Part shown: in pieces, positions 1-6,945 of the stretch
Position numbering within the stretch: the stretch's first letter is position 1
How the letters are laid out: each line of letters begins with the position of its first letter
NCBI RefSeq assembly: GCF_002796985.1
Contig: NZ_PEKX01000007.1
Coordinates: 1,230,284 to 1,294,283, forward strand
Reading direction: 5' to 3'
DNA length: 64,000 bases
Origin: Pseudomonas sp.
GTDB taxonomy: Bacteria > Pseudomonadota > Gammaproteobacteria > Pseudomonadales > Pseudomonadaceae
Translations under genes and position numbers: made by a program
Notes under the pieces: generated by a model
Databases searched by the model: none
What the model saw: only the letters and a program-made list of their open reading frames with translations
What the model was told of the DNA's origin: nothing

Positions 1-443
1 TCAACATCGCCAAGGCCCGCGCCCCGCTGGGTCACCCGCTGATGAAGGGCTTTGTCGACCAGCTCGATTACATCAACGCCCTCGCCGAGCGCAGCCCAGG
101 CTTCATCTGGCGCCTACAGACGGAGGAGGGCGACGCCACTGCCATCCGCGTCTTCGACGACCCGCTGATCATCGTCAACCTGTCGGTGTGGGAGTCGGTG
201 GAGGCGCTCAAGGACTACGTCTATGCCGGCGAGCACCTGCAGGTGCTGCGCAGTAAGCGCGAGTGGATGGAGCGTCTGTCGTCGCCGAGCCTCGCGCTCT
301 GGTGGCTGCCCGATGGTCAACTGCCCGATGTGACGATGGCCCGCGAGCGTCTGGAGCGTTTGCGACTGGAAGGCCCTTCGGCGGACGTGTTCACTTTCGC
401 CCGGCCCTTCCCGATGCCCGAGCGACTGGGCGAACCCGCCTGA
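1..443 (+). CDS. DUF3291 domain protein, 5' end cut by window edge
   Basis: The reading frame is open from the first complete codon at position 3 and ends in TGA at 441-443. The residues before the first in-window ATG (position 42) read NIAKARAPLGHPL, which matches the usual start region of DUF3291 proteins, so the real start lies upstream of the window. The visible part (about 146 residues) has the family's typical stretch around INALAERSPGFIWRLQ and the W-rich middle (VNLSVWESVEAL, ALWWLP). DUF3291 proteins are small, soluble and of unknown biochemical role, with a ferredoxin-like/monooxygenase-like fold suggested for relatives. Nothing in the neighbourhood assigns a pathway. Confidence 0.8.
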   Translation, partial: NIAKARAPLGHPLMKGFVDQLDYINALAERSPGFIWRLQTEEGDATAIRVFDDPLIIVNLSVWESVEALKDYVYAGEHLQVLRSKREWMERLSSPSLALWWLPDGQLPDVTMARERLERLRLEGPSADVFTFARPFPMPERLGEPA

Positions 444-503
444 TGCAGCCAGGCGCTGCGATTGGCGTTAGGCTCTAGGGCTTGCCCAGCCCTGGAGTCC
501 ACG

Positions 504-1724
504 ATGCCGACCGTCGAATCCTTGTCCCTCAAGCAGGCCCGCCGCCTCGCCCTGGCGGCCCAGGGCTTTACCCTGCGCAAGCCCGGCGGTGAGGTGCAGC
601 GCCGTCATGTGCGCAGCCTGCTGGAACGACTGGGCGTACTGCAGATCGACTCGGTGAACGCGCTGGTGCGCTCACACTACCTGCCCTTGTTCTCGCGCCT
701 GGGCAACTACGCGCCGACCTTGCTGGAAGAGGCGGCCTGGAGCGGCGGGCGGCATCGTCGGCTGTTTGAATACTGGGGGCATGAAGCTTCTCTGCTGCCG
801 CTGGAGCTTTATCCGCTGATGCGCTGGCGCATGCGCCGCGCGGCGGAAGGGCGTGGCATCTACCAACAATTGGCACGCTTCGGGCGTGAGCAGCAGCCGG
901 TGATCCAACGGGTACTCAATGCCGTGCGCGAGCAGGGCGCGCTGGGTGCCGGCAGCCTGACTACCCGCGAAGAACGCGCCGGCCCCTGGTGGGACTGGAG
1001 CGACGAGAAGCACGCGCTGGAGTGGCTGTTCGCTGCGGGCGAGGTGACGGTCGCCGGGCGGCGCGGTTTCGAGCGTCTGTACGATTTGCCGGAGCGAGTC
1101 CTGCCCGCCGACCTGTTGCGGCAGCCCGAGCTGGATGAAGACGAGGCGCAGCGCCAGTTGCTGCTGCATTCGGCACAGGCGCTGGGCGTGGCTACCGAGA
1201 AGGACCTGCGCGATTACTTCCGCCTCGACCCTGCCGACAGCAAGGCGCGGCTGGCTGAGTTGCTGGAGGCCGGCGAGCTGTTGCCAGTGCAGGTCCAGGG
1301 CTGGCAGGCGCCGGCCTACTGCCTGGCGGACCCGGTGATTCCGCGCAAGGTGCGCGCCAGTGCCTTGCTCTCGCCCTTCGATTCTCTGGTCTGGGAGCGC
1401 GCCCGCACCGAGCGCCTGTTCGACTTCCGCTACCGCCTGGAGATCTACACGCCGCAGCACAAGCGGGTTTACGGCTACTACGTGCTGCCGTTCCTGTTCG
1501 ACGAACACCTGGCCGCACGGGTTGATCTGCGCTCCGATCGCGCTTCCGGAAAGCTGGTGGTGCATGCCGTCCACGAGGAGGAAAAGGGGCTGGGCGAAGA
1601 GGGGCGCGTCGCGCTGGCGCAGCAACTGGGCGAGATGGCGAGCTGGCTGGGGTTGGAGCGGGTGGCGGTGAACTGCCGGCGGCCGTCCGGCTTGCGTTTG
1701 CAGGGCCTGTTGGCGCAGGCCTGA
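504..1724 (+). CDS. YcaQ/AlkX-type DNA glycosylase (winged-helix, DUF1006 family)
   Basis: A protein of 406 residues starting at ATG 504; an upstream in-frame start at 462 lies outside the conserved region. It belongs to the HTH_42/YcaQ family, whose E. coli member unhooks DNA interstrand crosslinks and excises N7-alkylated purines. The sequence shows Q47-I48-D49, which fits the Q-hydrophobic-D catalytic motif described for the YcaQ branch rather than the QxQ of AlkZ. Winged-helix modules make up most of the chain, and the C-terminal part (VRASALLSPFDSLVWERART) carries the conserved SPFD segment. The length is normal for the family (about 400). It stands alone between DUF3291 and the convergent protease gene. 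The product should be cytoplasmic and act on DNA. The family call is strong; the substrate is inferred. Confidence 0.85.
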   Translation: MPTVESLSLKQARRLALAAQGFTLRKPGGEVQRRHVRSLLERLGVLQIDSVNALVRSHYLPLFSRLGNYAPTLLEEAAWSGGRHRRLFEYWGHEASLLPLELYPLMRWRMRRAAEGRGIYQQLARFGREQQPVIQRVLNAVREQGALGAGSLTTREERAGPWWDWSDEKHALEWLFAAGEVTVAGRRGFERLYDLPERVLPADLLRQPELDEDEAQRQLLLHSAQALGVATEKDLRDYFRLDPADSKARLAELLEAGELLPVQVQGWQAPAYCLADPVIPRKVRASALLSPFDSLVWERARTERLFDFRYRLEIYTPQHKRVYGYYVLPFLFDEHLAARVDLRSDRASGKLVVHAVHEEEKGLGEEGRVALAQQLGEMASWLGLERVAVNCRRPSGLRLQGLLAQA

Positions 1725-1727
1725 AAA

Positions 1728-1752
1728 GAAACGGGCCTCCGAAGAGGCCCGC
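1728..1752 (-). terminator. Intrinsic terminator of the M48 protease gene
   Basis: A perfect 7-bp stem, GGGCCTC (1733-1739) and GAGGCCC (1744-1750), closes a four-base loop. Read on the minus strand the loop is TTCG, the very stable tetraloop, and the stem is followed by a T-rich run (GTTTCTTTT). It lies 8 bases beyond the protease stop codon and 9 bases beyond the convergent glycosylase stop, so it probably serves both, but the T-tract favours the minus strand. Confidence 0.8.
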
Positions 1753-1758
1753 CTGGGA

Positions 1759-2520
1759 TCACTTGCCGCTGGCGATGCGCTGGCGGATGTGGTCCGCGCG
1801 CTGCTGCGAGCCGGGGTGGGAGTCGAACATGCTGCTTTCCTTGCCGCCGCTCAGCTTGGCCAGCTTGTCGAACGCGGTTGCGAGCCCTTCGAGCGGGATG
1901 TTGCGCTTCTTCAGCAGGTCGAAGGAGTAGTCGTCCGCGGCCGACTCCTGCGACTGGGAGAATTGCGCATTGACCAGGGCTTCGCCGATCTCGCCCAGTT
2001 GCGACTGCGACAGCGCGGCCACGGTGGCATTGCCCGAGGCGGCCACGGCGGAGCGTGCGGCAGCGGTTCCGTAGGCTGTCTGGGTGGCCTTCTTGATGTG
2101 GCCCAGGGCAACGTGGCCGATCTCGTGGCCGAGCACGCCTTCCACTTCGTTGTCGTTCATCAGGTCCATCAGGCCGGAATAAACGCGCACGCAGCCGTTG
2201 GCCATGGCGAAGGCATTGACGTCGTCGGTGAGGTAGACCTTGTAGCTGATCGAGGTGCCGGTAAGCGGGTTGCCCAGGGCCGCGGCGATCTTGTCCAGGC
2301 GCTGCGCGTAGGGGCTGGAGGCCGGCGCGATCTGCGCTTCGGCGTCCTGCTTGGCGCAGGCTTCGTCGGCGACCTGCTTGATCTCGGCGTCGCTCAGCGT
2401 GGCCGCCTTCATGGCCATCATACCGGACTGCACGAGGCTGTCGGTGTTCATGTTCTGGCAGCCGGAGAGGGTGGCGCTGGCGCCGATCAGCAGGGCGAGC
2501 AGGGAGCGGTGCAGTTGCAT
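1759..2520 (-). CDS. M48 family metalloprotease, lipoprotein
   Basis: A 253-residue protein. The start at 2520 (MQLHRSLLALLIGA) is chosen because it begins a lipoprotein signal peptide and has an AAGGAAGA ribosome-binding site just upstream; the longer frame adds ten residues without sense. The lipobox L-S-G-C puts the lipidated cysteine at residue 21. The zinc motif HEIGH sits at 132-136, with a downstream ESAADDY segment supplying the third ligand Glu, as in M48B (LoiP/YcaL/BepA-like) peptidases. It is expected in the periplasm on the outer membrane, degrading misfolded envelope proteins. It is followed by a UUCG-loop terminator and is probably transcribed alone or as the last gene after DAHP synthase (130-bp gap). 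Confidence 0.9.
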   Translation of the reverse strand: MQLHRSLLALLIGASATLSGCQNMNTDSLVQSGMMAMKAATLSDAEIKQVADEACAKQDAEAQIAPASSPYAQRLDKIAAALGNPLTGTSISYKVYLTDDVNAFAMANGCVRVYSGLMDLMNDNEVEGVLGHEIGHVALGHIKKATQTAYGTAAARSAVAASGNATVAALSQSQLGEIGEALVNAQFSQSQESAADDYSFDLLKKRNIPLEGLATAFDKLAKLSGGKESSMFDSHPGSQQRADHIRQRIASGK

Positions 2521-2650
2521 CGGAATCTTCCTTGGTTGACGGTTTTCCATGGCGCGGCGGCTGCCGCGCGGGGCGCCACCTTAGGCAGCCGCCCCGGCAG
2601 CGTCAATTGCGGGAAGTGGTTTTAGGACTGCTCTGAGGTCCGCGTCGGAT

Positions 2651-3997
2651 TCAGCGACGGACCTGTTTCAGCGTTTCCGCGATCAGGAACGCCAGCTCCA
2701 GCGACTGATCGGCGTTCAGGCGCGGGTCGCAGTGGGTGTGGTAGCGGTCGCTCAGCCCATCCTCGGTGATCGGCCGGGCGCCGCCGATGCATTCGGTGAC
2801 GTTCTGCCCGGTCATCTCGATGTGGATGCCGCCGGCGTAGCTGCCTTCGGCCTGGTGCACTTCGAAGAACTGCCGGACCTCGGTGAGGATGCGCGCGAAG
2901 TCGCGGGTCTTGTAGCCGCTGGAGGCCTTGATGGTATTGCCGTGCATGGGGTCGGAACTCCACAGCACCTGCTTGCCTTCGCGCTGCACGGTCTGGATCA
3001 GGCGCGGCAGGCCGTCGCCGACCTTGTCCGCGCCCATCCGCACGATGAGGTTGAGGCGGCCGGGGTCGTTGTCCGGGTTGAGCAGGTCGATCAGGCGGAT
3101 CAGCTCTTCGCTGTCCATGCTGGGGCCGACCTTCACGCCGATGGGGTTGCCGACGCCGCGGAGCATTTCCACATGGGCGCCGTCGAGCTGGCGGGTGCGG
3201 TCGCCGATCCACAGCATGTGCGCCGAGCAGTCGTACCAGTCGCCGGTGAGGCTGTCGCGACGGATGAAGGCTTCCTCGTAGTTCAGCAGCAGCGCTTCGT
3301 GGGCGGTGAAGAAACTGGTCTCGCGCAGCTGCGGCGCGGTGTCCAGGCCGCAGGCGCGCATGAAGGCGAGGGTCTCGTCGATGCGCGCGGCCAGTTGCTG
3401 GTAGCGTTCGGACAGCGCCGAGTTGGCGATGAAGTCCAGGTTCCACTGGTGGACCTGGTGCAGGTCGGCGAAGCCGCCCCCGGCGAAGGCGCGCAGCAGG
3501 TTCAGCGAGGCAGTGGACTGGTGGTAGGCCTGCAGCAGGCGTTCGGGGTCGGGTACGCGGTTCTTCTCGTCGAAGCCGATGCCGTTGACGATGTCGCCGC
3601 GGTAGGCGGGCAAGGTCACGCCGCCGATGGTTTCATCGCCGGAGGAGCGCGGCTTGGCGAACTGCCCCGCCATGCGCCCGACCTTCACCACCGGGCAGCC
3701 GGCGGCGAAGGTCATCACCACGGCCATCTGCAGCAGCACCTTGAAGGTGTCGCGGATTTTCGCTGCGGAGAACTCGGCGAAGCTCTCGGCGCAGTCGCCA
3801 CCCTGCAGCAGGAAGGCACGGCCGGCGGTGACCTCGGCGAACTGCCGGCGCAGCTCGCGCGCCTCGCCGGCGAACACCAGCGGCGGGAAGCCAGCCAGGG
3901 TGCGCTCGACTTCGCTCACGCGGTTGGCGTCGGGGTAGGCGGGCTGTTGCTGGATCGGCTTGCTTCTCCAGCTATCGGGGCTCCAGGGCAGGCTCAT
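2651..3997 (-). CDS. Class II 3-deoxy-7-phosphoheptulonate (DAHP) synthase
   Basis: 448 residues, the usual length of plant-like class II DAHP synthases. It condenses phosphoenolpyruvate with erythrose 4-phosphate as the first step of the shikimate pathway. Family segments are easy to see: the N-terminal SLPWSPDSWRSKPIQQQPAY, LLQGGDCAESF with the metal-binding Cys, VVKVGRMAGQFAKPRSS, IGDRTRQLDGAHVEM, GVKVGPSM, WSSDPMHGNT and the C-terminal GGIHIEMTGQNVTECIGG. The corresponding PAO1 gene is PA2843. The gene is transcribed away from the spermidine-synthase-like gene across a 400-bp gap. No phenazine genes adjoin it, so a general aromatic role is more likely than a PhzC role. Confidence 0.93.
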   Translation of the reverse strand: MSLPWSPDSWRSKPIQQQPAYPDANRVSEVERTLAGFPPLVFAGEARELRRQFAEVTAGRAFLLQGGDCAESFAEFSAAKIRDTFKVLLQMAVVMTFAAGCPVVKVGRMAGQFAKPRSSGDETIGGVTLPAYRGDIVNGIGFDEKNRVPDPERLLQAYHQSTASLNLLRAFAGGGFADLHQVHQWNLDFIANSALSERYQQLAARIDETLAFMRACGLDTAPQLRETSFFTAHEALLLNYEEAFIRRDSLTGDWYDCSAHMLWIGDRTRQLDGAHVEMLRGVGNPIGVKVGPSMDSEELIRLIDLLNPDNDPGRLNLIVRMGADKVGDGLPRLIQTVQREGKQVLWSSDPMHGNTIKASSGYKTRDFARILTEVRQFFEVHQAEGSYAGGIHIEMTGQNVTECIGGARPITEDGLSDRYHTHCDPRLNADQSLELAFLIAETLKQVRR

Positions 3998-4397
3998 CGG
4001 CGGGTCTTCGCGGCTGTGGACGGTATCCGCCCATGGTATCAGCTCGGCTTTTGCCCCGCGCGTGATCGCTGGCGTGCAAAGAGGGGGGACATCCTTGTCC
4101 AGGGGAACTCTGGATGACGATCAGCCGCCTGCGCAGCACGCGGGGGCGCACGGGTGCTGGAATGTCGGCGGGACGGAGATTCGTTCGGCTGAATCGCGAA
4201 GGGTGTTGCGCGGGGGCATGCTCGGTTGTGCCTCTTGGGCTGTTATTCTTGCGGCCTTACCGACCGGGCGGTCGCGGTTGGCCGTCTTGATTCAAGGATT
4301 ATTGCGTGCGCGAGCCCCTGTATTTCAATGGCAATCCGTGCCGTTCGCCGTTCCTGGCGGACCGCTTTGTCATGTCCGCTCCTTGCTGGAGCCGGCC
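3998..4397. other. Divergent intergenic region, 400 bp
   Basis: This gap separates the divergent DAHP synthase and spermidine-synthase-like genes and must hold both promoters. I see only short dyads (for example GACCG-GG-CGGTC at 4262-4273) and a weak TATTCT-like box near 4244. No REP element, no convincing small gene and no recognisable riboswitch were found. The open frame that runs through it from 3960 is an upstream extension without a ribosome-binding site. Confidence 0.5.
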
Positions 4398-5174
4398 ATG
4401 ACCGAGGAGTTGCTGACGGAAGAGCTGCTGAGCGAAGAGCGGCTGATCGCCGAGGAACGCGATGACTTCGGCGTGATCCGCGTCGTGGAAAGCGGTGCGT
4501 TTCGCTACCTGGAGTTCGGCGACGAAGTTGAGCAGAGCTGTGTGCTGATGGATGACCCCAGCTGGCTGGAGTACGACTACTCCCGCGCCATGCTGGTCGG
4601 CGCGCTGTGTCATTCGCGCCCGCGCCGCGCGCTCTTCCTCGGTTTTGGCGCGGGTAGCCTGACCCAGGCCTGCCTGAAGTACCTGCCGCTGGAGGAGGTG
4701 GAAGCCATCGAGCTGCGCCCGTCCATTCCGCGTCTGGCCCGCGAGCACCTGGGGCTGGTGGAGGATGAGCGCCTGCACCTGCGCATCGGCGACGCCGTGC
4801 AGGAACTGGCCGAGTGTGAGCCGGCGGACCTGATCTTCCTCGATCTCTACACCGACACCGGGCCTGCGCCAGCGCATATCGGCTGGGATTTTCTCGGTGC
4901 CTGCCGCGAGCGCCTGCGGCCGGGCGGCTGGCTGGTGATCAACCAGTGGAGCACCGACGATGGCCGGCCGCTGGGTGCCGCGCTGCTGCGCGGGCGCTTC
5001 CATCGGCATTACTGGGAGTGCCCGGTGCCCGAGGGCAACGTGATTGTCTTCGTCCCTGCCGAGCTGGATCAGAAGCTCAACCTGCGCGGCCTGAAGAAGC
5101 GCGTCGGCCAGCTTGAGCCGAAGCTGGGCTATTCGTTGCGGACCTATATCGAGTCGCTGCGCCCGGCGCAGTGA
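4398..5174 (+). CDS. Spermidine synthase-like methyltransferase-fold protein
   Basis: 258 residues from ATG 4398, chosen because GGAG lies six bases upstream and the protein then begins MTEELLTEELLSEERL, after which homology to the family starts (GVIRVVESGAFRYLEFGDEVEQS). The Rossmann-fold motif is FLGFGAGSLTQACLKYL and the acidic residue after strand 2 is in VEAIELRPSIP; LIFLDLYTD is the motif near the active site. SpeE-like proteins of this short type usually lack the polyamine pocket, so the substrate is not certain. It corresponds to PA2842. The first 20 residues contain a repeated ELL-EE pattern. It ends 19 bp before the convergent TpsB gene, with no clear terminator between them. Confidence 0.8.
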   Translation: MTEELLTEELLSEERLIAEERDDFGVIRVVESGAFRYLEFGDEVEQSCVLMDDPSWLEYDYSRAMLVGALCHSRPRRALFLGFGAGSLTQACLKYLPLEEVEAIELRPSIPRLAREHLGLVEDERLHLRIGDAVQELAECEPADLIFLDLYTDTGPAPAHIGWDFLGACRERLRPGGWLVINQWSTDDGRPLGAALLRGRFHRHYWECPVPEGNVIVFVPAELDQKLNLRGLKKRVGQLEPKLGYSLRTYIESLRPAQ

Positions 5175-5193
5175 CTCTCCGCAGGGGAATCCT

Positions 5194-6861
5194 TCACGGA
5201 ATCTGGTAGCTGAAGGCGAAGTTCAGTCGCGGGCTGCGTTCGTTGTTGTCCAGCGCGCGGTCGCCGAAGGGCTTGGCCACTTCCATCGACACCAGGTAGT
5301 GCTTGCGGTTGGAGAGGCGCACACCCAGCGCCGCCGAGCCGAGCTTGCCTTCGCTCAGGCCGTCCTGGTTGTATCGGGTGCGTGCGGTGTCGACGACGAA
5401 GTAGGGCTGGATCTGGTTGAGCACCACGCTTTGCCGCAGGAACGAATAGTTCACCTCGTAGGAGGCGCCCCAGCCCTTGTCGCCGCTGGCCTGGTCGTCC
5501 GGGTAGCCGCGGCCGAAGTTGCCGCCGCCGTAGGTGACCTGCTCTGAGTCGGGCAGCACGTCGTCGCTCCACTGGAAGGCGGCACTCACCACTCCCTGCC
5601 AGTTGGAGCCGAACTGGTCCTGCTGCGCGCCGTAACCGAGCAGGCGGGTGAAGTTCTTCTTGATCGGCTCCGGCGCTTCCGCGCCCATGCCGTTCAGCCC
5701 CTGGTAGACCGCCACGCTGCCGGCGCGCACGCGCTTTTCCGCGAACTGCTGGACGACGCTTTCGATGCCCACCACGCGCAGCTTGCTCTTCTGCTCGATG
5801 CGGAAGGGGATGGCCGGATAGACCAGATCGTAGGTACTGGTGTCGTTGACCGTGTAGCCGCGCAGGTTGAGGTCCCAGGTCAGGTCGCGGCGCAGTACCA
5901 GCGGAATGCCGAGGCCGGCGCTGACCCGCTCGTTCTGCCGCTTGCGCTCGAACTCCAGGCCGCTGGCCAGGCGCAGGTTTTCGCCGGGGCGCGAGTTGTA
6001 CTTGCTGTAGCCGGCCAGCAGCTGCAGGCCGTTGTCGTTCAGCAACTGGCTGTAGTTCCAGGCGCGGTAATGCTCGTGGTCGTCGCCCGGCGGATAGAGG
6101 TAGCTGAACTGCAGCTGCTCGCCCCAGCCGAGCATTGACATCACCTCGGCATTGAACAGCCCGCGCTGCTCGCCGCGGCGCGAGTCGAGGTTCATCCCGG
6201 TATCGAAGCGCTTCTGCTTGCCGGCCAGTTCCAGCACGGCGCCGCCGTCGCTGGTGGTGGGCGGGTTGAGCGCCATGGCCATCTGCATGCCGGGCACGCG
6301 GCTCATCAGTACGCTGAATTGCTCGAAGCTTGCGCGGGTCAGGGGTTTTTCCGCCTTGAGCTTTTCGATCCAGCGGTCCACGCGCTGCTGGTGCACACCC
6401 AGGTCGCCGGCCGCGCGAACCTGGCTGATGTGCCCCTCGACCAGCACGATCCGCGCGACGCCGTTGCGGAAGTCCTGGTTGGGCACGTAGGCGAAGGAGA
6501 TGAAGTAGCCGTCGTCCTGGTAGCGCTGGGTGATGGTCTTGGCGGCGGCCACCAGTTCGCTGACCTGGATGGTGCGCTGGGTCAGGGGCTCCAGCAGGGG
6601 TTTCCAGGTTTCGACGGGGTAGTGCTTGCCGCCAGCCAGCTCGATGCGCTTGATACGGATGCGTTGCTGGAGAATCTGTGCGGGCTGGGTGGCCGAAGGT
6701 TCCGGTGCGGTGACCTTGGGGGCCTTGGGGCGAATATCGCCGCCGGGAAGGTTGGGGCGGGGCAGGGTCTGTTCGATATCGGAGCCGGGAAGCTGGATCG
6801 GGCGATCGGCCCAGGCGAAAGGTGCAGCCAACAACAGGGGCAGGACAGCAAGCTTGCGCAT
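5194..6861 (-). CDS. ShlB/FhaC/HecB-type two-partner secretion outer-membrane translocator (TpsB)
   Basis: 555 residues with a Sec signal peptide (MRKLAVLPLLLAAPFAWA). A proline-rich linker (20-62) leads to two POTRA domains (about 66-145 and 146-215; IRIKRIELAGGKHYP, FAYVPNQDFRNGVARIVLVEG) and then a 16-strand barrel. The conserved loop-6 signature is G-R-G-Y at 450-453, and the chain ends in aromatic-rich strands (LNFAFSYQIP). Such proteins export a large partner across the outer membrane. The only candidate partner is the collagen-like lipoprotein encoded 84 bp upstream on the same strand; no TpsA with a haemagglutinin-type TPS domain is present. The pair is absent from the syntenic position in PAO1 as I recall it, so it is accessory. 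Family call firm; cargo inferred. Confidence 0.9.
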   Translation of the reverse strand: MRKLAVLPLLLAAPFAWADRPIQLPGSDIEQTLPRPNLPGGDIRPKAPKVTAPEPSATQPAQILQQRIRIKRIELAGGKHYPVETWKPLLEPLTQRTIQVSELVAAAKTITQRYQDDGYFISFAYVPNQDFRNGVARIVLVEGHISQVRAAGDLGVHQQRVDRWIEKLKAEKPLTRASFEQFSVLMSRVPGMQMAMALNPPTTSDGGAVLELAGKQKRFDTGMNLDSRRGEQRGLFNAEVMSMLGWGEQLQFSYLYPPGDDHEHYRAWNYSQLLNDNGLQLLAGYSKYNSRPGENLRLASGLEFERKRQNERVSAGLGIPLVLRRDLTWDLNLRGYTVNDTSTYDLVYPAIPFRIEQKSKLRVVGIESVVQQFAEKRVRAGSVAVYQGLNGMGAEAPEPIKKNFTRLLGYGAQQDQFGSNWQGVVSAAFQWSDDVLPDSEQVTYGGGNFGRGYPDDQASGDKGWGASYEVNYSFLRQSVVLNQIQPYFVVDTARTRYNQDGLSEGKLGSAALGVRLSNRKHYLVSMEVAKPFGDRALDNNERSPRLNFAFSYQIP

Positions 6862-6894
6862 CTGGCTCCTCCATGAGACCGACTTCGATAAAGG

Positions 6895-6920
6895 ACCAGG
6901 AGCCGTGGGCGGCTCCTGGT
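6895..6920 (-). other. Intercistronic hairpin between lipoprotein and TpsB genes
   Basis: A perfect 10-bp inverted repeat, ACCAGGAGCC (6895-6904) and GGCTCCTGGT (6911-6920), with a six-base loop, lies in the 84-bp gap. No T-run follows on either strand, so it is not a standard terminator. It could stabilise the 3' end of the lipoprotein message or reduce read-through into the translocator gene. Confidence 0.6.
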
Positions 6921-6945
6921 AACCACAGTATGGGTGGAATTCGGA

